A stretch of 34,131 bases of DNA from an uncultured Clostridia bacterium (GCA_946630785.1 CAMOZC010000006.1:1-34131); one strand, 5' to 3'; shown: positions 1 to 8,975, counted from the first letter of the stretch. Program-made: numbers and translations. The notes: generated by a model not told the origin, from the sequence alone.

Positions 1-1
1 T

Positions 2-76
2 GGTACCGCCGCGGGTATCTTAATTATTGGTGGCATTGTGTTCGGTATTGTGATTGCCAAACGTCGCCGCAAATAA
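2..76 (+). CDS. 3' end of a truncated surface-protein CDS (C-terminal TM segment + KRRRK tail)
   Basis: Frame from nt 2 reads GTAAGILIIGGIVFGIVIAKRRRK*. The tail matches the C-terminus of the LRR protein ending at 6653, with near-identical DNA aaacgtcgccgcaaataatt. Confidence 0.7.
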   Translation, partial: GTAAGILIIGGIVFGIVIAKRRRK

Positions 77-93
77 TTAATCCAATAACAAAT

Positions 94-124
94 AAAAAGC
101 CCGACGTGCGCGGGCTTTTTTTTA
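94..124. terminator. Rho-independent terminator, probably bidirectional (serves the upstream + strand gene and mfd)
   Basis: AAAAAGCCCG-ACGTGCG-CGGGCTTTTTTTT hairpin with T-tract. Confidence 0.85.
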
Positions 125-2290
125 TGCGTTAATTTCGTCACGGCGGGCGCGGTTTTCGGCAGCAATTTCGGATAAGATTTGCGCAAAGGCTTCGATGCCA
201 ATTTCTTCAATGTGACCGCTTTGGTTGGCGCCCAAGACTTCGCCTGAACCGCGGATTTCCAAATCACGCATGGCGATGTTAAAGCCAGCGCCAGTTGAAT
301 AGAAATTTTTAATCGCGTTGATGCGTTCCATGGCTTCGTCGGCAATGTAATCGGCGTGTGGAAAAGTTAAGTAGGCGTAGGCTTGGGTGGTACTGCGTCC
401 CACACGTCCGCGTAATTGGTGCATTTGGGCTAAGCCTAATTTATCCGCGCCAATTACGAATAAGGTATTAGCGGTGGTTAGGTCGATACCGTTTTCCAAA
501 ATGGTGGAAGCGACAATGATATCAATTTCGTGTTCATAAACCGCGGTAATGGTGCGTTCAATTTGTGCGGTAGGCATTTGTCCGTGGACATAGCCGACTT
601 TGTCAGGGTAACGTGCGGCAATCTTGGCGGCAAAGCGCTCCATATCTTTGACTTGGTTATAAATGACAATGACTTGACCATGACGGTTGAGTTCGGCGTC
701 AATCGCGTCCCACAGTAATTCCCAACTAAATTCAGCCACTTTGGTGATAACGGGTAAACGGTCTTTGGGTGGAGTGGTAATAACCGAAATATCGCGTAGT
801 CCCATCAGTGACAAATTCAGCGTACGAGGAATCGGGGTGGCGGATAAAGTCAGTACGTCAATGTGTGGAGTTAGTTTCTTGATTTTTTCTTTGGCTTCAA
901 CACCGAAACGTTGTTCTTCGTCCAGAATCAAAAGTCCTAAGTGGTGAAAGTTTTCTTTGGTTAGTGAAAGTAATTTATGCGTACCGATAATAATGTCAAT
1001 TTTGCCGTCACGTAAATCGGCTAAAATTTGCGCTTGTTGTTTGGCGGTAATAAAGCGGTTATAAACTGCCACACGGATGCCAAATTGTTGGAAACGGGCC
1101 AGTGCGTTTTGGTAGTGTTGTACCGATAAAATTGTGGTCGGGCAAAGAATGACAACTTGGTAGCCATTCATGACTGCGGAAAAAGCTGTCCGGAACGCGA
1201 TTTCGGTTTTACCATAACCAACGTCGCCACAAACTAAGCGGTCCATTAATTTGGGGCTGGTTAAATCTGCATAAATGTCGTCCATGACTTTGGCTTGGTC
1301 TTTGGTTAATTCGTGTGGAAAACTTGCCGCAAAAGCAGCGTTGTTGTCGGCAAAAATTTCGTAAGGGGGACGTTTAAGCGCGGCACGTTGTCGGTATAAA
1401 TCACTTAGTTTGAAGGAAAGTTCTTGCAGTCGGCGCCGAACCCGTTGCTTCGCATTGGCGAAGTCTTGCCCTCCAATTTTGTGTAAACGCGTGGGCTCGC
1501 CAACGTAGTTAGATAACATGTCAACTTTGTCTTTAGCAAGGTAGACCATCGTGCCGCCGTCATACTGCAAAGCGAAGTATTCTGCGACATTACCGTCACC
1601 AAGTAAATCAAGTTGCTTCATGCCCATAAAACGACCAATTCCGTGCAAGGAGTGAACGACACATTCACCAACCAAAGGCATAATGAATTCTTTTTTGGTT
1701 TTAGTAATTAAACTGCTGACATCGGCATTCTTGCCAGGATTAGTGTCTGTTAAACTGTAAATTAATAAATCATCAATCTGACAAGATAAAGGAAAGGTGG
1801 ATGGAATGAGATTAATTAATCCCGGGAAAGCAACACCTTTTGTGATGACGAAATCGATTTTTTTACTACGTAAATAATTTTCGGCGGTTTTGGTATTACC
1901 AACAAAAATCAAAACTGTTTGATTTTTAACCGTGGCAAGTTCGTCAGCCAACAAAGATACAGCGCTGTTATAGTTGGGTAAAATTGCCGTTGGTGCAGTA
2001 ACCTTAGACCAGTCACGGTCAGGGCAGATAGTTTTTAAAATGTCTAGTGCTAAAGAAAAACTTAAGTCTGTGCCCAAATTTACCAAAGGTAATTTTTTGA
2101 CGAAAGCGCGTGTGTTGGCATCAATCAGGCGTAAATCTTCAATGGTGTCGCCATCAAACATAATGCGGACAATTTCTGTTTGTGTTGGTAAGGTTACGTC
2201 AATGATGTCACCGTGTGTCGTAACTTCGTGGTCTTTCAATGCAGTTTTAACCGCATCCATGGAAATGTTTTGTCCAACGGTTAAGGTCAT
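122..2290 (-). CDS. mfd: Transcription-repair coupling factor Mfd, compact form
   Basis: RID/CarD-like segment GECVVHSLHGIGRFMG, helicase motifs GDVGYGKTE, LDEEQRFGV, LSATPIPRTL, QLRGRVGRS, and DLEIRGSGEVLGANQSGHIEEIG. Start overlaps the pth stop (ATGA). Confidence 0.95.
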   Translation of the reverse strand: MTLTVGQNISMDAVKTALKDHEVTTHGDIIDVTLPTQTEIVRIMFDGDTIEDLRLIDANTRAFVKKLPLVNLGTDLSFSLALDILKTICPDRDWSKVTAPTAILPNYNSAVSLLADELATVKNQTVLIFVGNTKTAENYLRSKKIDFVITKGVAFPGLINLIPSTFPLSCQIDDLLIYSLTDTNPGKNADVSSLITKTKKEFIMPLVGECVVHSLHGIGRFMGMKQLDLLGDGNVAEYFALQYDGGTMVYLAKDKVDMLSNYVGEPTRLHKIGGQDFANAKQRVRRRLQELSFKLSDLYRQRAALKRPPYEIFADNNAAFAASFPHELTKDQAKVMDDIYADLTSPKLMDRLVCGDVGYGKTEIAFRTAFSAVMNGYQVVILCPTTILSVQHYQNALARFQQFGIRVAVYNRFITAKQQAQILADLRDGKIDIIIGTHKLLSLTKENFHHLGLLILDEEQRFGVEAKEKIKKLTPHIDVLTLSATPIPRTLNLSLMGLRDISVITTPPKDRLPVITKVAEFSWELLWDAIDAELNRHGQVIVIYNQVKDMERFAAKIAARYPDKVGYVHGQMPTAQIERTITAVYEHEIDIIVASTILENGIDLTTANTLFVIGADKLGLAQMHQLRGRVGRSTTQAYAYLTFPHADYIADEAMERINAIKNFYSTGAGFNIAMRDLEIRGSGEVLGANQSGHIEEIGIEAFAQILSEIAAENRARRDEINA

Positions 2291-2820
2291 TTGACACCTG
2301 CAATGACGTCATGTGCAATGGCAACAGCATCATCAATCGCGGTACTGATAGTTGGACGCACTTCGTCGGGAATTTTGGATAAAACATAATTGGCGGTATT
2401 GCCTTTAATGTCAGTGGTGGGTTTAGCACCAATTTTTATCTTTACGTAAGTCGTGGATTGTAAAAGTTCGCTGACCGATTTTAAACCATTGTGTCCGCCC
2501 GCGCTGCCACTTTTTTTTAAACGAACTGTGCCAATATCTAAATAGATGTCATCTACAAAAACAATCACTTGTTCTGCGGGAATCTTAAATTTACGGCAGA
2601 CCGCAACTACGGCTTGTCCAGATAAATTCATGTACGTTAGTGGTTTTAAGATAATAATCTTGTTGCCGTTTTCGTGGGTAGTTGCCAGCATTTGGTTACC
2701 TTTTTTAGTAAACGTTAAATCACCGGCAAAACGTTCAGCAGCCTTAAAACCAAGGTTGTGCCAAGTTTCAAAATATTTGCCTTCTGGATTACCCAAACCT
2801 ACGACCAAAAATGTTTTCAT
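2287..2820 (-). CDS. pth: Peptidyl-tRNA hydrolase
   Basis: MKTFLVVGLGNPEGKYFETWHNLGF..., GGHNGLKS. The ORF-track start at 2859 adds 13 residues; the MKTFLVVGLGNP start at 2820 fits the family. Confidence 0.93.
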   Translation of the reverse strand: MKTFLVVGLGNPEGKYFETWHNLGFKAAERFAGDLTFTKKGNQMLATTHENGNKIIILKPLTYMNLSGQAVVAVCRKFKIPAEQVIVFVDDIYLDIGTVRLKKSGSAGGHNGLKSVSELLQSTTYVKIKIGAKPTTDIKGNTANYVLSKIPDEVRPTISTAIDDAVAIAHDVIAGVK

Positions 2821-2945
2821 TACGAGAAATAAATTACCACGGAGTGAGATTTTTTTCAAGTTATTTGGTGCTAAAACAAAATTTGTTTACTAATTTAGTG
2901 GTGGGTATTGAAATTTGATAAATAAAAGTTATATATTGATATGAA

Positions 2946-3974
2946 ATGAAAAAGAAAGTATGTATTGTAAAAAAGCCGGTAGCGGAAAAAATCTATCGTT
3001 TTGATCCTGTGGGGGACCGTGAAGGAAAACCATCGCCTTATCATCACGAGTTTAAGGATGACCAAGAGTTTACTGTTAATCCGACTTTTATTAAACAGGT
3101 TGGTTGGGAAAATTGCCACGAAAATACACCAGAAGGAAAAGCGTTATGGCTTTATGTGCGTTTGTGTCAACTTTTTAAATACGATGAAGGAATCTTTTTC
3201 AGTAGTCATCGGAACCATCCTAATGATGACCCTTATCAGAGTTTTAACATCGCGGATAAAACCACGGCTAATACGTTAACAACTTGTTTTAACTTTTCGC
3301 GCATTGCCGTGAAATTATTAAATCAAATTGAAGGCGTACATGCTTTGATGATTGCGGTCGGCTTAAACCAAGGACATTTCCGTTTTGGTTATTACACAGA
3401 CCAAGTTACAGTTGATGCAGAACCTACTTCGCCACATCATCATTATAACGATATGGCACGTGTCAAATTGGGACTTGCGCCGGTTGGGTTAAATGTTCTT
3501 CATGGACAAGCATTGATGCAGGACTTAGAAAAACGTATCATACCAACCATGTTACCCAAACTTACGCCAGATTTAAAAGAACAAATCGCCTGGTTGAAAG
3601 ACGAAACTAAGTTGCCAGAGCCCGAACAAATTAAGTTGCGTCCATTGGTTGACAATTTGCGCAAAAATCAAATTGATGGTGCCACAACTTTGCAAGTTTT
3701 AATTGATTTGAATAAGCATTACGAAAAGGCACCTTATAAAATGATACGCGCTGCGGCTATTAATAATAAAAAAATAGAACCGCAATTGTTGATTCGTAAA
3801 CAAAATAATTTGGCACGCGTAGATTTGAAAACGATTGAATTGTCAAACTTGCCAGTGCCAACTTTTGACGCGGCTTTTGGACATGGTGACATGGTTTATG
3901 CAGATGATGGTGCAGAAGATTATTTGGATTTTGTGATTGGTTTATCGGCGACAAATGAATGTGAAATCAAATAA
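2946..3974 (+). CDS. Hypothetical protein, possible transglutaminase-like cysteine protease fold
   Basis: 342 aa ORF. Candidate triad TTCFNFS ... GHFRFGYYTDQVTVDAEPT (Cys-x29-His-x12-Asp). Confidence 0.6.
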   Translation: MKKKVCIVKKPVAEKIYRFDPVGDREGKPSPYHHEFKDDQEFTVNPTFIKQVGWENCHENTPEGKALWLYVRLCQLFKYDEGIFFSSHRNHPNDDPYQSFNIADKTTANTLTTCFNFSRIAVKLLNQIEGVHALMIAVGLNQGHFRFGYYTDQVTVDAEPTSPHHHYNDMARVKLGLAPVGLNVLHGQALMQDLEKRIIPTMLPKLTPDLKEQIAWLKDETKLPEPEQIKLRPLVDNLRKNQIDGATTLQVLIDLNKHYEKAPYKMIRAAAINNKKIEPQLLIRKQNNLARVDLKTIELSNLPVPTFDAAFGHGDMVYADDGAEDYLDFVIGLSATNECEIK

Positions 3975-3990
3975 AAACACACGGAAGTGT

Positions 3991-4019
3991 TGACAGCACA
4001 ACAGTACTATGTTATCTTA
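3991..4019 (+). promoter_or_regulatory. Promoter for rplJ-rplL
   Basis: TTGACA - 17 nt - TATCTT upstream of the leader (coordinates approximate). Confidence 0.6.
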
Positions 4020-4031
4020 CAGATAAGAATT

Positions 4032-4105
4032 TAATAGCCAAAGAAAGCAAGTGGCGTCAGCGTAAATCTTGCCGAGGTGAAAGATAAAATCACAAGGTGC
4101 TATTA
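4032..4105 (+). ncRNA. Ribosomal protein L10 leader
   Basis: Closing stem TAATAGC...GCTATTA enclosing the characteristic TGCCGAGGTGA segment, directly upstream of the rplJ SD. Confidence 0.8.
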
Positions 4106-4127
4106 TTTTCCTTTAAAAGGAGGTTTA

Positions 4128-4658
4128 ATGGCCGTTAAAGCAAAACAAAGTAATGCTAATTTTCAAGGCAAAATTGCAATTGTTCAAGAAATTGAAGACA
4201 AATTAAAAAATGCTAAGAGTGTTGTATTTGTTAATTATCAAGGTTTGAACACTCAAGAAGATGCTGACTTACGTCGCAAATTCCGGGAAGCAAATGTTAA
4301 TTACCATGTTTATAAAAATAACTTGGTTCGTATTGCTTTGAACAATTTAGGTATTACGGAGTTGGACGACCAATTGAACGGCACTTTGTCAATGGCATTT
4401 TCAAATGCTGATGAAGTTAGTGCCGCAAAAATTATCAAAGAAGCAAAATTCAAAGATAAAATGGCGTTCCAATTTGGTTTGATCGGCAACCAAGTCTTAT
4501 CAAAAGACGAAGTCGTTCGTTTGGCAACAATGCCAAGCAAGGAAACTTTGATCGCTCAATTAATGGGCTTGATCAACAGTGGTGCACGTGGAATTGCGAC
4601 CGTTATCAATGCGGTGCCGCGTAACTTAGTGATGGTAATTAACGCTGCAAATAAATAA
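4128..4658 (+). CDS. rplJ: 50S ribosomal protein L10
   Basis: MAVKAKQ...EDKLKNAKSVVFVNYQGLNTQEDADLRRKFREANVNYHVYKNNLVRIAL. SD AAAGGAGG precedes ATG 4128; the ORF-track start at 4077 is too early. Confidence 0.95.
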   Translation: MAVKAKQSNANFQGKIAIVQEIEDKLKNAKSVVFVNYQGLNTQEDADLRRKFREANVNYHVYKNNLVRIALNNLGITELDDQLNGTLSMAFSNADEVSAAKIIKEAKFKDKMAFQFGLIGNQVLSKDEVVRLATMPSKETLIAQLMGLINSGARGIATVINAVPRNLVMVINAANK

Positions 4659-4733
4659 GCGTTTCCATTCAAGTTCAACTGCAAAAACAAAAAAATAAAA
4701 AAATTAAAAATTAAAAGGAAAATTTAAAAAATT

Positions 4734-5114
4734 ATGAAAACTCAAGAATTAGTAGAAGAAATCGCAAAATTAACATTAACAGAAGCTGCCGATTTGGTTA
4801 AAGCTTTGGAAGAAAAATTCGGTGTTAGCGCCGCTGCAATGAGTGTCGCTGCTGCTCCAGCTGCTGGTGCTGCTGCCGCTGCTGCTGATGCTCCAGCTGC
4901 AAAAACCGATTATGAAATCTTCTTGAAAGATGCTGGTGCAAACAAAATCAACGTTATTAAAGTTGTTAAGGAAATCACTGGTTTGGGCTTGGGCGATGCT
5001 AAAGCTATCGTTGATGGCGCTCCAAAAACCATCAAGGACAAAGTTCCAGCTGAAGACGCTAAGAAATTCGAAGCTCAATTGAAAGAAGCCGGCGCTACAG
5101 TAGAATTAAAATAA
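4734..5114 (+). CDS. rplL: 50S ribosomal protein L7/L12
   Basis: [35 protein letters not shown]...[45 protein letters not shown]. Confidence 0.97.
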   Translation: MKTQELVEEIAKLTLTEAADLVKALEEKFGVSAAAMSVAAAPAAGAAAAAADAPAAKTDYEIFLKDAGANKINVIKVVKEITGLGLGDAKAIVDGAPKTIKDKVPAEDAKKFEAQLKEAGATVELK

Positions 5115-5140
5115 TTTTCAACTACGCTATGAAAACAGAG

Positions 5141-5167
5141 GGGCAATCCGTACGGGTTGTCCTTTTT
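5141..5167 (+). terminator. Rho-independent terminator after rplL
   Basis: GGGCAATCCG-TA-CGGGTTGTCCTTTTT hairpin. Confidence 0.75.
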
Positions 5168-5279
5168 GTTTGTCGTTAATTTTTTTGCGGTAAGAAGCAC
5201 TTGTGATTTAGTGGAGGTGGGTAGTATACTGGAAATAGTATTTGTGATAAAAGCAGGGTACTGTCTAAGGAGAAAACAT

Positions 5280-6653
5280 ATGCCTAAGAAATCACTTATT
5301 GCAGTATTAGGTGCGGTTGTGTTAATGGTGGTGGCGTCCATTGCCTTGGTGTTTACAGTTGGACCTATGGCTAGCGCGGACAGCGAAGAAATTGTACCAG
5401 TGGATACCACCAAATATTTAAATATTGATAGTAATGGTGTTTTGGGTGATGGTAGTTCGACGTGGTGTAATGCGTTTAATGCTGCAGGCAGAAAATGGAT
5501 TGAAAAGAAAAAATACCGCGTGGAAATTCCTGATACAGTAACCAGTATTGGTCGTAACGCGTTCCAGAAATGTAATGGCTTAGTGGATATTGAAATTCCT
5601 GCTACTGTGACAAAAATTGGTGCTTATGCTTTCGATGGCTGTATTAATCTAACGAGTATTGAAATTCCGTCTAGTGTGACCAGTATTGACTACGATGCAT
5701 TTGCTTGTTGTAATAATTTAATTAGTATTACCATTCCAAACAGTGTCGCAAGCCTTAGTAGTCGTATATTTAAGGGTTGCAGCGGTTTAACGAGTGTTGA
5801 TATCCCAAGCAGTGTGACAAGTATTGGTGATTACGTGTTTTCGGATTGTGGTAACTTAACCAGTGTTGAAATTCCGTCTGGCGTGACAAATATCGGCGAA
5901 TATGCGTTCAATGGCTGTAGTAGTTTAACGAGTATTGAAATTCCGTCCGGTATTACAAATATTAGTAATGGTATGTTTTCTGGCTGTATTGGATTAACGA
6001 ATCTTGAAATTCCTTCCAGTGCTACCAGAATCGGTTCTTATGCGTTTAAAGATTGCCGTGGTTTAACTGAGATAGTAATTCCTTCCGATGTCACCAGTAT
6101 TGGTGACGCTGCATTCATTGGCTGCAGTGGCTTAATGAATATAGAAGTTCCGTCTAATGTGACAAGCATTGGCGCTCTCGTATTCAAAGATTGTAGCAAT
6201 TTAATTGAAATTATTGTTCGTAATTTGGATTTAATGACTGACCAAGATTTGCAACTATATGCAGATAAATTACATTATGGTGCAAACCAAAATAAAGTTA
6301 CTTTTTACACGATGGGTGGCACTGAAGTTTCGGTACAAATGATTGACTTTGGAGAAATTGCCGAAGAACCATCGGCACCAACCAAAGAAAATGCTATCTT
6401 TTTGGGTTGGTATTTAGATGAAGCATTCACCAAGCCATATACCTTTGATACATCCGTTAAATATGACATCGACTTATACGCTAAATGGGAACAACTTCAA
6501 CCAGAAACTCCAGTGGAACAAAGCACTAGTATAAGTGTAAAAAAACAAAACAATAGCGGTTTAATTGGTGCTCTCTTCGTTTGTTCTGCTATTATGTTGA
6601 GTGCTGGTGGTGCAGCGGGATATTTTTTCATTTATAAACGTCGCCGCAAATAA
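5280..6653 (+). CDS. BspA-like leucine-rich repeat (LRR_5) surface protein with an InlB B-repeat and C-terminal TM
   Basis: N-terminal signal/TM, about ten repeats of the type IEIPSSVTSIGxxAFxGCxxLTS, then VTFYTMGGTEVS...FLGWYLDEAFTKPYTF...LYAKW, then LIGALFVCSAIMLSAGGAAGYFFIYKRRRK. SD AAGGAG before ATG 5280. Confidence 0.88.
   Translation: MPKKSLIAVLGAVVLMVVASIALVFTVGPMASADSEEIVPVDTTKYLNIDSNGVLGDGSSTWCNAFNAAGRKWIEKKKYRVEIPDTVTSIGRNAFQKCNGLVDIEIPATVTKIGAYAFDGCINLTSIEIPSSVTSIDYDAFACCNNLISITIPNSVASLSSRIFKGCSGLTSVDIPSSVTSIGDYVFSDCGNLTSVEIPSGVTNIGEYAFNGCSSLTSIEIPSGITNISNGMFSGCIGLTNLEIPSSATRIGSYAFKDCRGLTEIVIPSDVTSIGDAAFIGCSGLMNIEVPSNVTSIGALVFKDCSNLIEIIVRNLDLMTDQDLQLYADKLHYGANQNKVTFYTMGGTEVSVQMIDFGEIAEEPSAPTKENAIFLGWYLDEAFTKPYTFDTSVKYDIDLYAKWEQLQPETPVEQSTSISVKKQNNSGLIGALFVCSAIMLSAGGAAGYFFIYKRRRK
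5560..6210 (+). repeat. Tandem degenerate coding repeat (LRR_5 units, about 69 nt / 23 aa)
   Basis: Recurrent attccgtctagtgtgaccagtattggt...ttcaaaggctgtagtaatttaacgagt units. Confidence 0.8.
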
Positions 6654-6670
6654 TTGGGACAATAAAATTT

Positions 6671-6703
6671 AAAAAGCCTGGCGAAAATCCGTCGGGCTTT
6701 TTT
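6671..6703 (+). terminator. Rho-independent terminator after the LRR gene
   Basis: AAAAAGCCtg...cgGGCTTTTTT. Confidence 0.75.
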
Positions 6704-6798
6704 GATGAATTCGTAAAATAGGGCAGAATTTGGTTGTCGATTTTGGGCTTTAGTTATATAATAATTGCTATATAAAAAAGGAGAGAAAAAGATAAAAA

Positions 6799-8082
6799 AT
6801 GAAAATTGAAAAGATTGTTGCTAGTGAAATTTTAGACAGTCGTGGTAACCCGACCGTAACCGTTTGGGTTAATGGACACCAAGCCAGTGTGCCAAGTGGT
6901 GCTTCAACTGGTGAATGGGAAGCGGTAGAATTACGCGATGGTGATAAAAAACGTTTCAACGGTAAAGGCGTTTTAAAAGCTGTTGAAAATGTTAACAAAA
7001 TTATTGCGCCAGAATTTATTGGTAAAGATGTTAGCGAACAAATTAAAATTGACCGCGAAATGTGCCATTTAGACGGTACCAACAACAAAGGTAAATTAGG
7101 TGCTAACGCGATTTTGGGTGTTTCTTGTGCTTGTGCTTATGCCGCTGCTGCCGATAAAGGACAAGAACCATTTGAATATATTGCTGAACTTTATGAAGAA
7201 GTTGGCGGTAAACGTGCTCCATTACCAAAGGGTAAAGCACCAGTGGTTAATACTGTTCCAAGTTTCAACATTATTAACGGTGGTAAACACGCTGACAGTG
7301 GTATTGATTGCCAAGAATTTATGATTCAACCAATTAGCGGTAAAACTTTTGCCGACAAGGTTCGTATGGCTTCAGAAATTACGGCTGCTTTGAAAAAAAT
7401 CTTGTCAGAAAAAGGTTTGGTAACGGCTGTTGGTGACGAAGGTGGTTTCGCTCCACGTTTGGATACCGAAAGCCCAATCGCTGGTGCCATTGAATTAATC
7501 GAAGCCGCAATTGAAAAAGCTGGTTATACTCCAGTGAAAGATGTTGTTGTTGCTTTGGACGTAGCTGCTTCTGAATTCTATGATAAAGAAACTGGCCACT
7601 ATGTAATGAAAGGCGAAAAACAAGATTTGCCAAGTGGTCAATATGTTGAATACATTGCAAACTTAGTAGAAAAATTCCCAATCTTGAAATCAATTGAAGA
7701 CCCATTGGACCAAAACGACTGGGAAGGTTATGCTGCCTTAACTAAACGTATTGGTAACAGAATTACCATCGTTGGTGATGACTTCTTTGTAACTAACAAA
7801 GAACGTTTGGCAAAAGGTATCAACATGGGTGCTTGCAATGCAATTTTGATTAAATTAAACCAAATTGGTACTTTGACCGAAACTTTGGAAACCATCGCTT
7901 TGGCAAAGAATAACAACTACAAAGTTATGATTTCTCACCGCAGTGGTGAAACCAGCGATACCATCATTGCTGATTTGGCTGTTGCGACTGACGCTGAATT
8001 CATTAAATCAGGTGCTCCAGTTCGTGGTGAACGTGTTTGCAAATACAACCGTATCATGAATATTGAACGCGGTATTCGTTAA
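6799..8082 (+). CDS. eno: Enolase
   Basis: MKIEKIVASEILDSRGNPTVTV, SFNIINGGKHAD, VGDEGGFAP, IEDPLDQNDW, ISHRSGETSDTIIADLAV. SD AAGGAGAG upstream. Confidence 0.97.
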   Translation: MKIEKIVASEILDSRGNPTVTVWVNGHQASVPSGASTGEWEAVELRDGDKKRFNGKGVLKAVENVNKIIAPEFIGKDVSEQIKIDREMCHLDGTNNKGKLGANAILGVSCACAYAAAADKGQEPFEYIAELYEEVGGKRAPLPKGKAPVVNTVPSFNIINGGKHADSGIDCQEFMIQPISGKTFADKVRMASEITAALKKILSEKGLVTAVGDEGGFAPRLDTESPIAGAIELIEAAIEKAGYTPVKDVVVALDVAASEFYDKETGHYVMKGEKQDLPSGQYVEYIANLVEKFPILKSIEDPLDQNDWEGYAALTKRIGNRITIVGDDFFVTNKERLAKGINMGACNAILIKLNQIGTLTETLETIALAKNNNYKVMISHRSGETSDTIIADLAVATDAEFIKSGAPVRGERVCKYNRIMNIERGIR

Positions 8083-8103
8083 TCTGTAATTAACAACCGA
8101 AAC

Positions 8104-8133
8104 AAAAACACCGTCGACTTGGCGGTGTTTTTT
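8104..8133 (+). terminator. Rho-independent terminator after eno
   Basis: AAAAACACCGtcgacttggCGGTGTTTTTT. Confidence 0.85.
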
Positions 8134-8170
8134 ATTGGGTAGCGAACTATTCGTGTGGTAAACTATAGTG

Positions 8171-8251
8171 ATGAGAAAAAAGTTCTTTAAGTTAATTATC
8201 GAAATTATTGTCGCAATCGCTTTATTGGCTATTGTTATGAATCATAAATAA
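8171..8251 (+). CDS. 26-aa single-TM small protein
   Basis: MRKKFFKLIIEIIVAIALLAIVMNHK*. Own promoter-like TTGGGT-N18-TAAACT-N6-ATG. Confidence 0.45.
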   Translation: MRKKFFKLIIEIIVAIALLAIVMNHK

Positions 8252-8253
8252 AC

Positions 8254-8880
8254 TCATTGCACAAAGTTGGTAAAAGTCGTTTTGGCTTGTGCGGGGGCGG
8301 TGATGCCTTGTTGTTTACCAGCAGCAATACATTTTAAAAGCCATGCCATATTATTGGCGAGATGTTGCATAACTTGTGTGCCTTCGGCGTCCGCAGTTGG
8401 GGTGCCGTTTGAGTCTCGGTAAACTTGGTTCCAGTAGGTAGAAGTTATAATTGGCATTTGGTTGAAAGCAAAATATTTGTTGATAACATCCATGCTGGCC
8501 GTGGTACCGGCACGACGCGCGGTTAAAACGGCAGCCGCTGGCTTGTGACGCATGTATTGACCGCCTGCATAAAATAAACGGTCCATTGCCGATAAAATAG
8601 CACCGGTTGGATGAGCGTAATAAACGGGACTGCCAAAAACAAAGCCGTCTGCGTTTTGTACTTTTTCAAGCCAAGTATTGACACAGTCGTCTTTAAAAAC
8701 GCAAGTATGTGTACCTTTTTTGCAAGCACCACAAGCAATACAGTCATGAATGGCGGTGGTACCAATGGATAAAATTTCGGTTTCAATTCCTTGTTGATTT
8801 AGTGTGTTGGCAACAATTGTTAACGCTTGGGCAGTGCAACCGTTAGTGTGGGTACTGCCATTAAATAAAATCACTTTCAT
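8254..8880 (-). CDS. NADPH-dependent FMN reductase / iron-sulfur flavoprotein family
   Basis: MKVILFNGSTHTNGCTAQAL, CIACGACKKG, FGSPVYYAHPTGAILSAMDRLFY. Confidence 0.88.
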   Translation of the reverse strand: MKVILFNGSTHTNGCTAQALTIVANTLNQQGIETEILSIGTTAIHDCIACGACKKGTHTCVFKDDCVNTWLEKVQNADGFVFGSPVYYAHPTGAILSAMDRLFYAGGQYMRHKPAAAVLTARRAGTTASMDVINKYFAFNQMPIITSTYWNQVYRDSNGTPTADAEGTQVMQHLANNMAWLLKCIAAGKQQGITAPAQAKTTFTNFVQ

Positions 8881-8941
8881 ATTTATTCATATTAGTGATG
8901 CCGGAAGATTTTGTCAAATTCGGGATAGTTTAATTTATCAC

Positions 8942-8969
8942 TTGAAAAATCGGGGTAAAGTATTATAAT
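8942..8969 (+). promoter_or_regulatory. mscS promoter, leaderless geometry
   Basis: TTGAAA-N16-TATAAT, then 6 nt to ATG. Confidence 0.65.
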
Positions 8970-8975
8970 GGAATC

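Noticed and set aside
478-2432. Several ORFs overlapping mfd/pth in other frames (478-702, 530-718, 687-947, 1405-1611, 1974-2294, 2247-2432)
   Set aside because: Fully nested in strongly supported mfd/pth coding sequence, with no SD/promoter and no recognisable motifs.
4776-5078. 100-aa antisense ORF in rplL
   Set aside because: Antisense shadow of the Ala-rich L7/L12 coding sequence (Ser/Ala/Phe-rich low complexity).
5560-6210. Regular repeats considered as a possible CRISPR or noncoding array
   Set aside because: They are in-frame 23-aa LRR_5 coding repeats with degenerate sequence and no spacer/repeat alternation. No CRISPR array or cas gene was seen in the window.
7100-7916. ORFs overlapping eno in other frames
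   Set aside because: Eno is unambiguous; the overlapping frames have no independent support.
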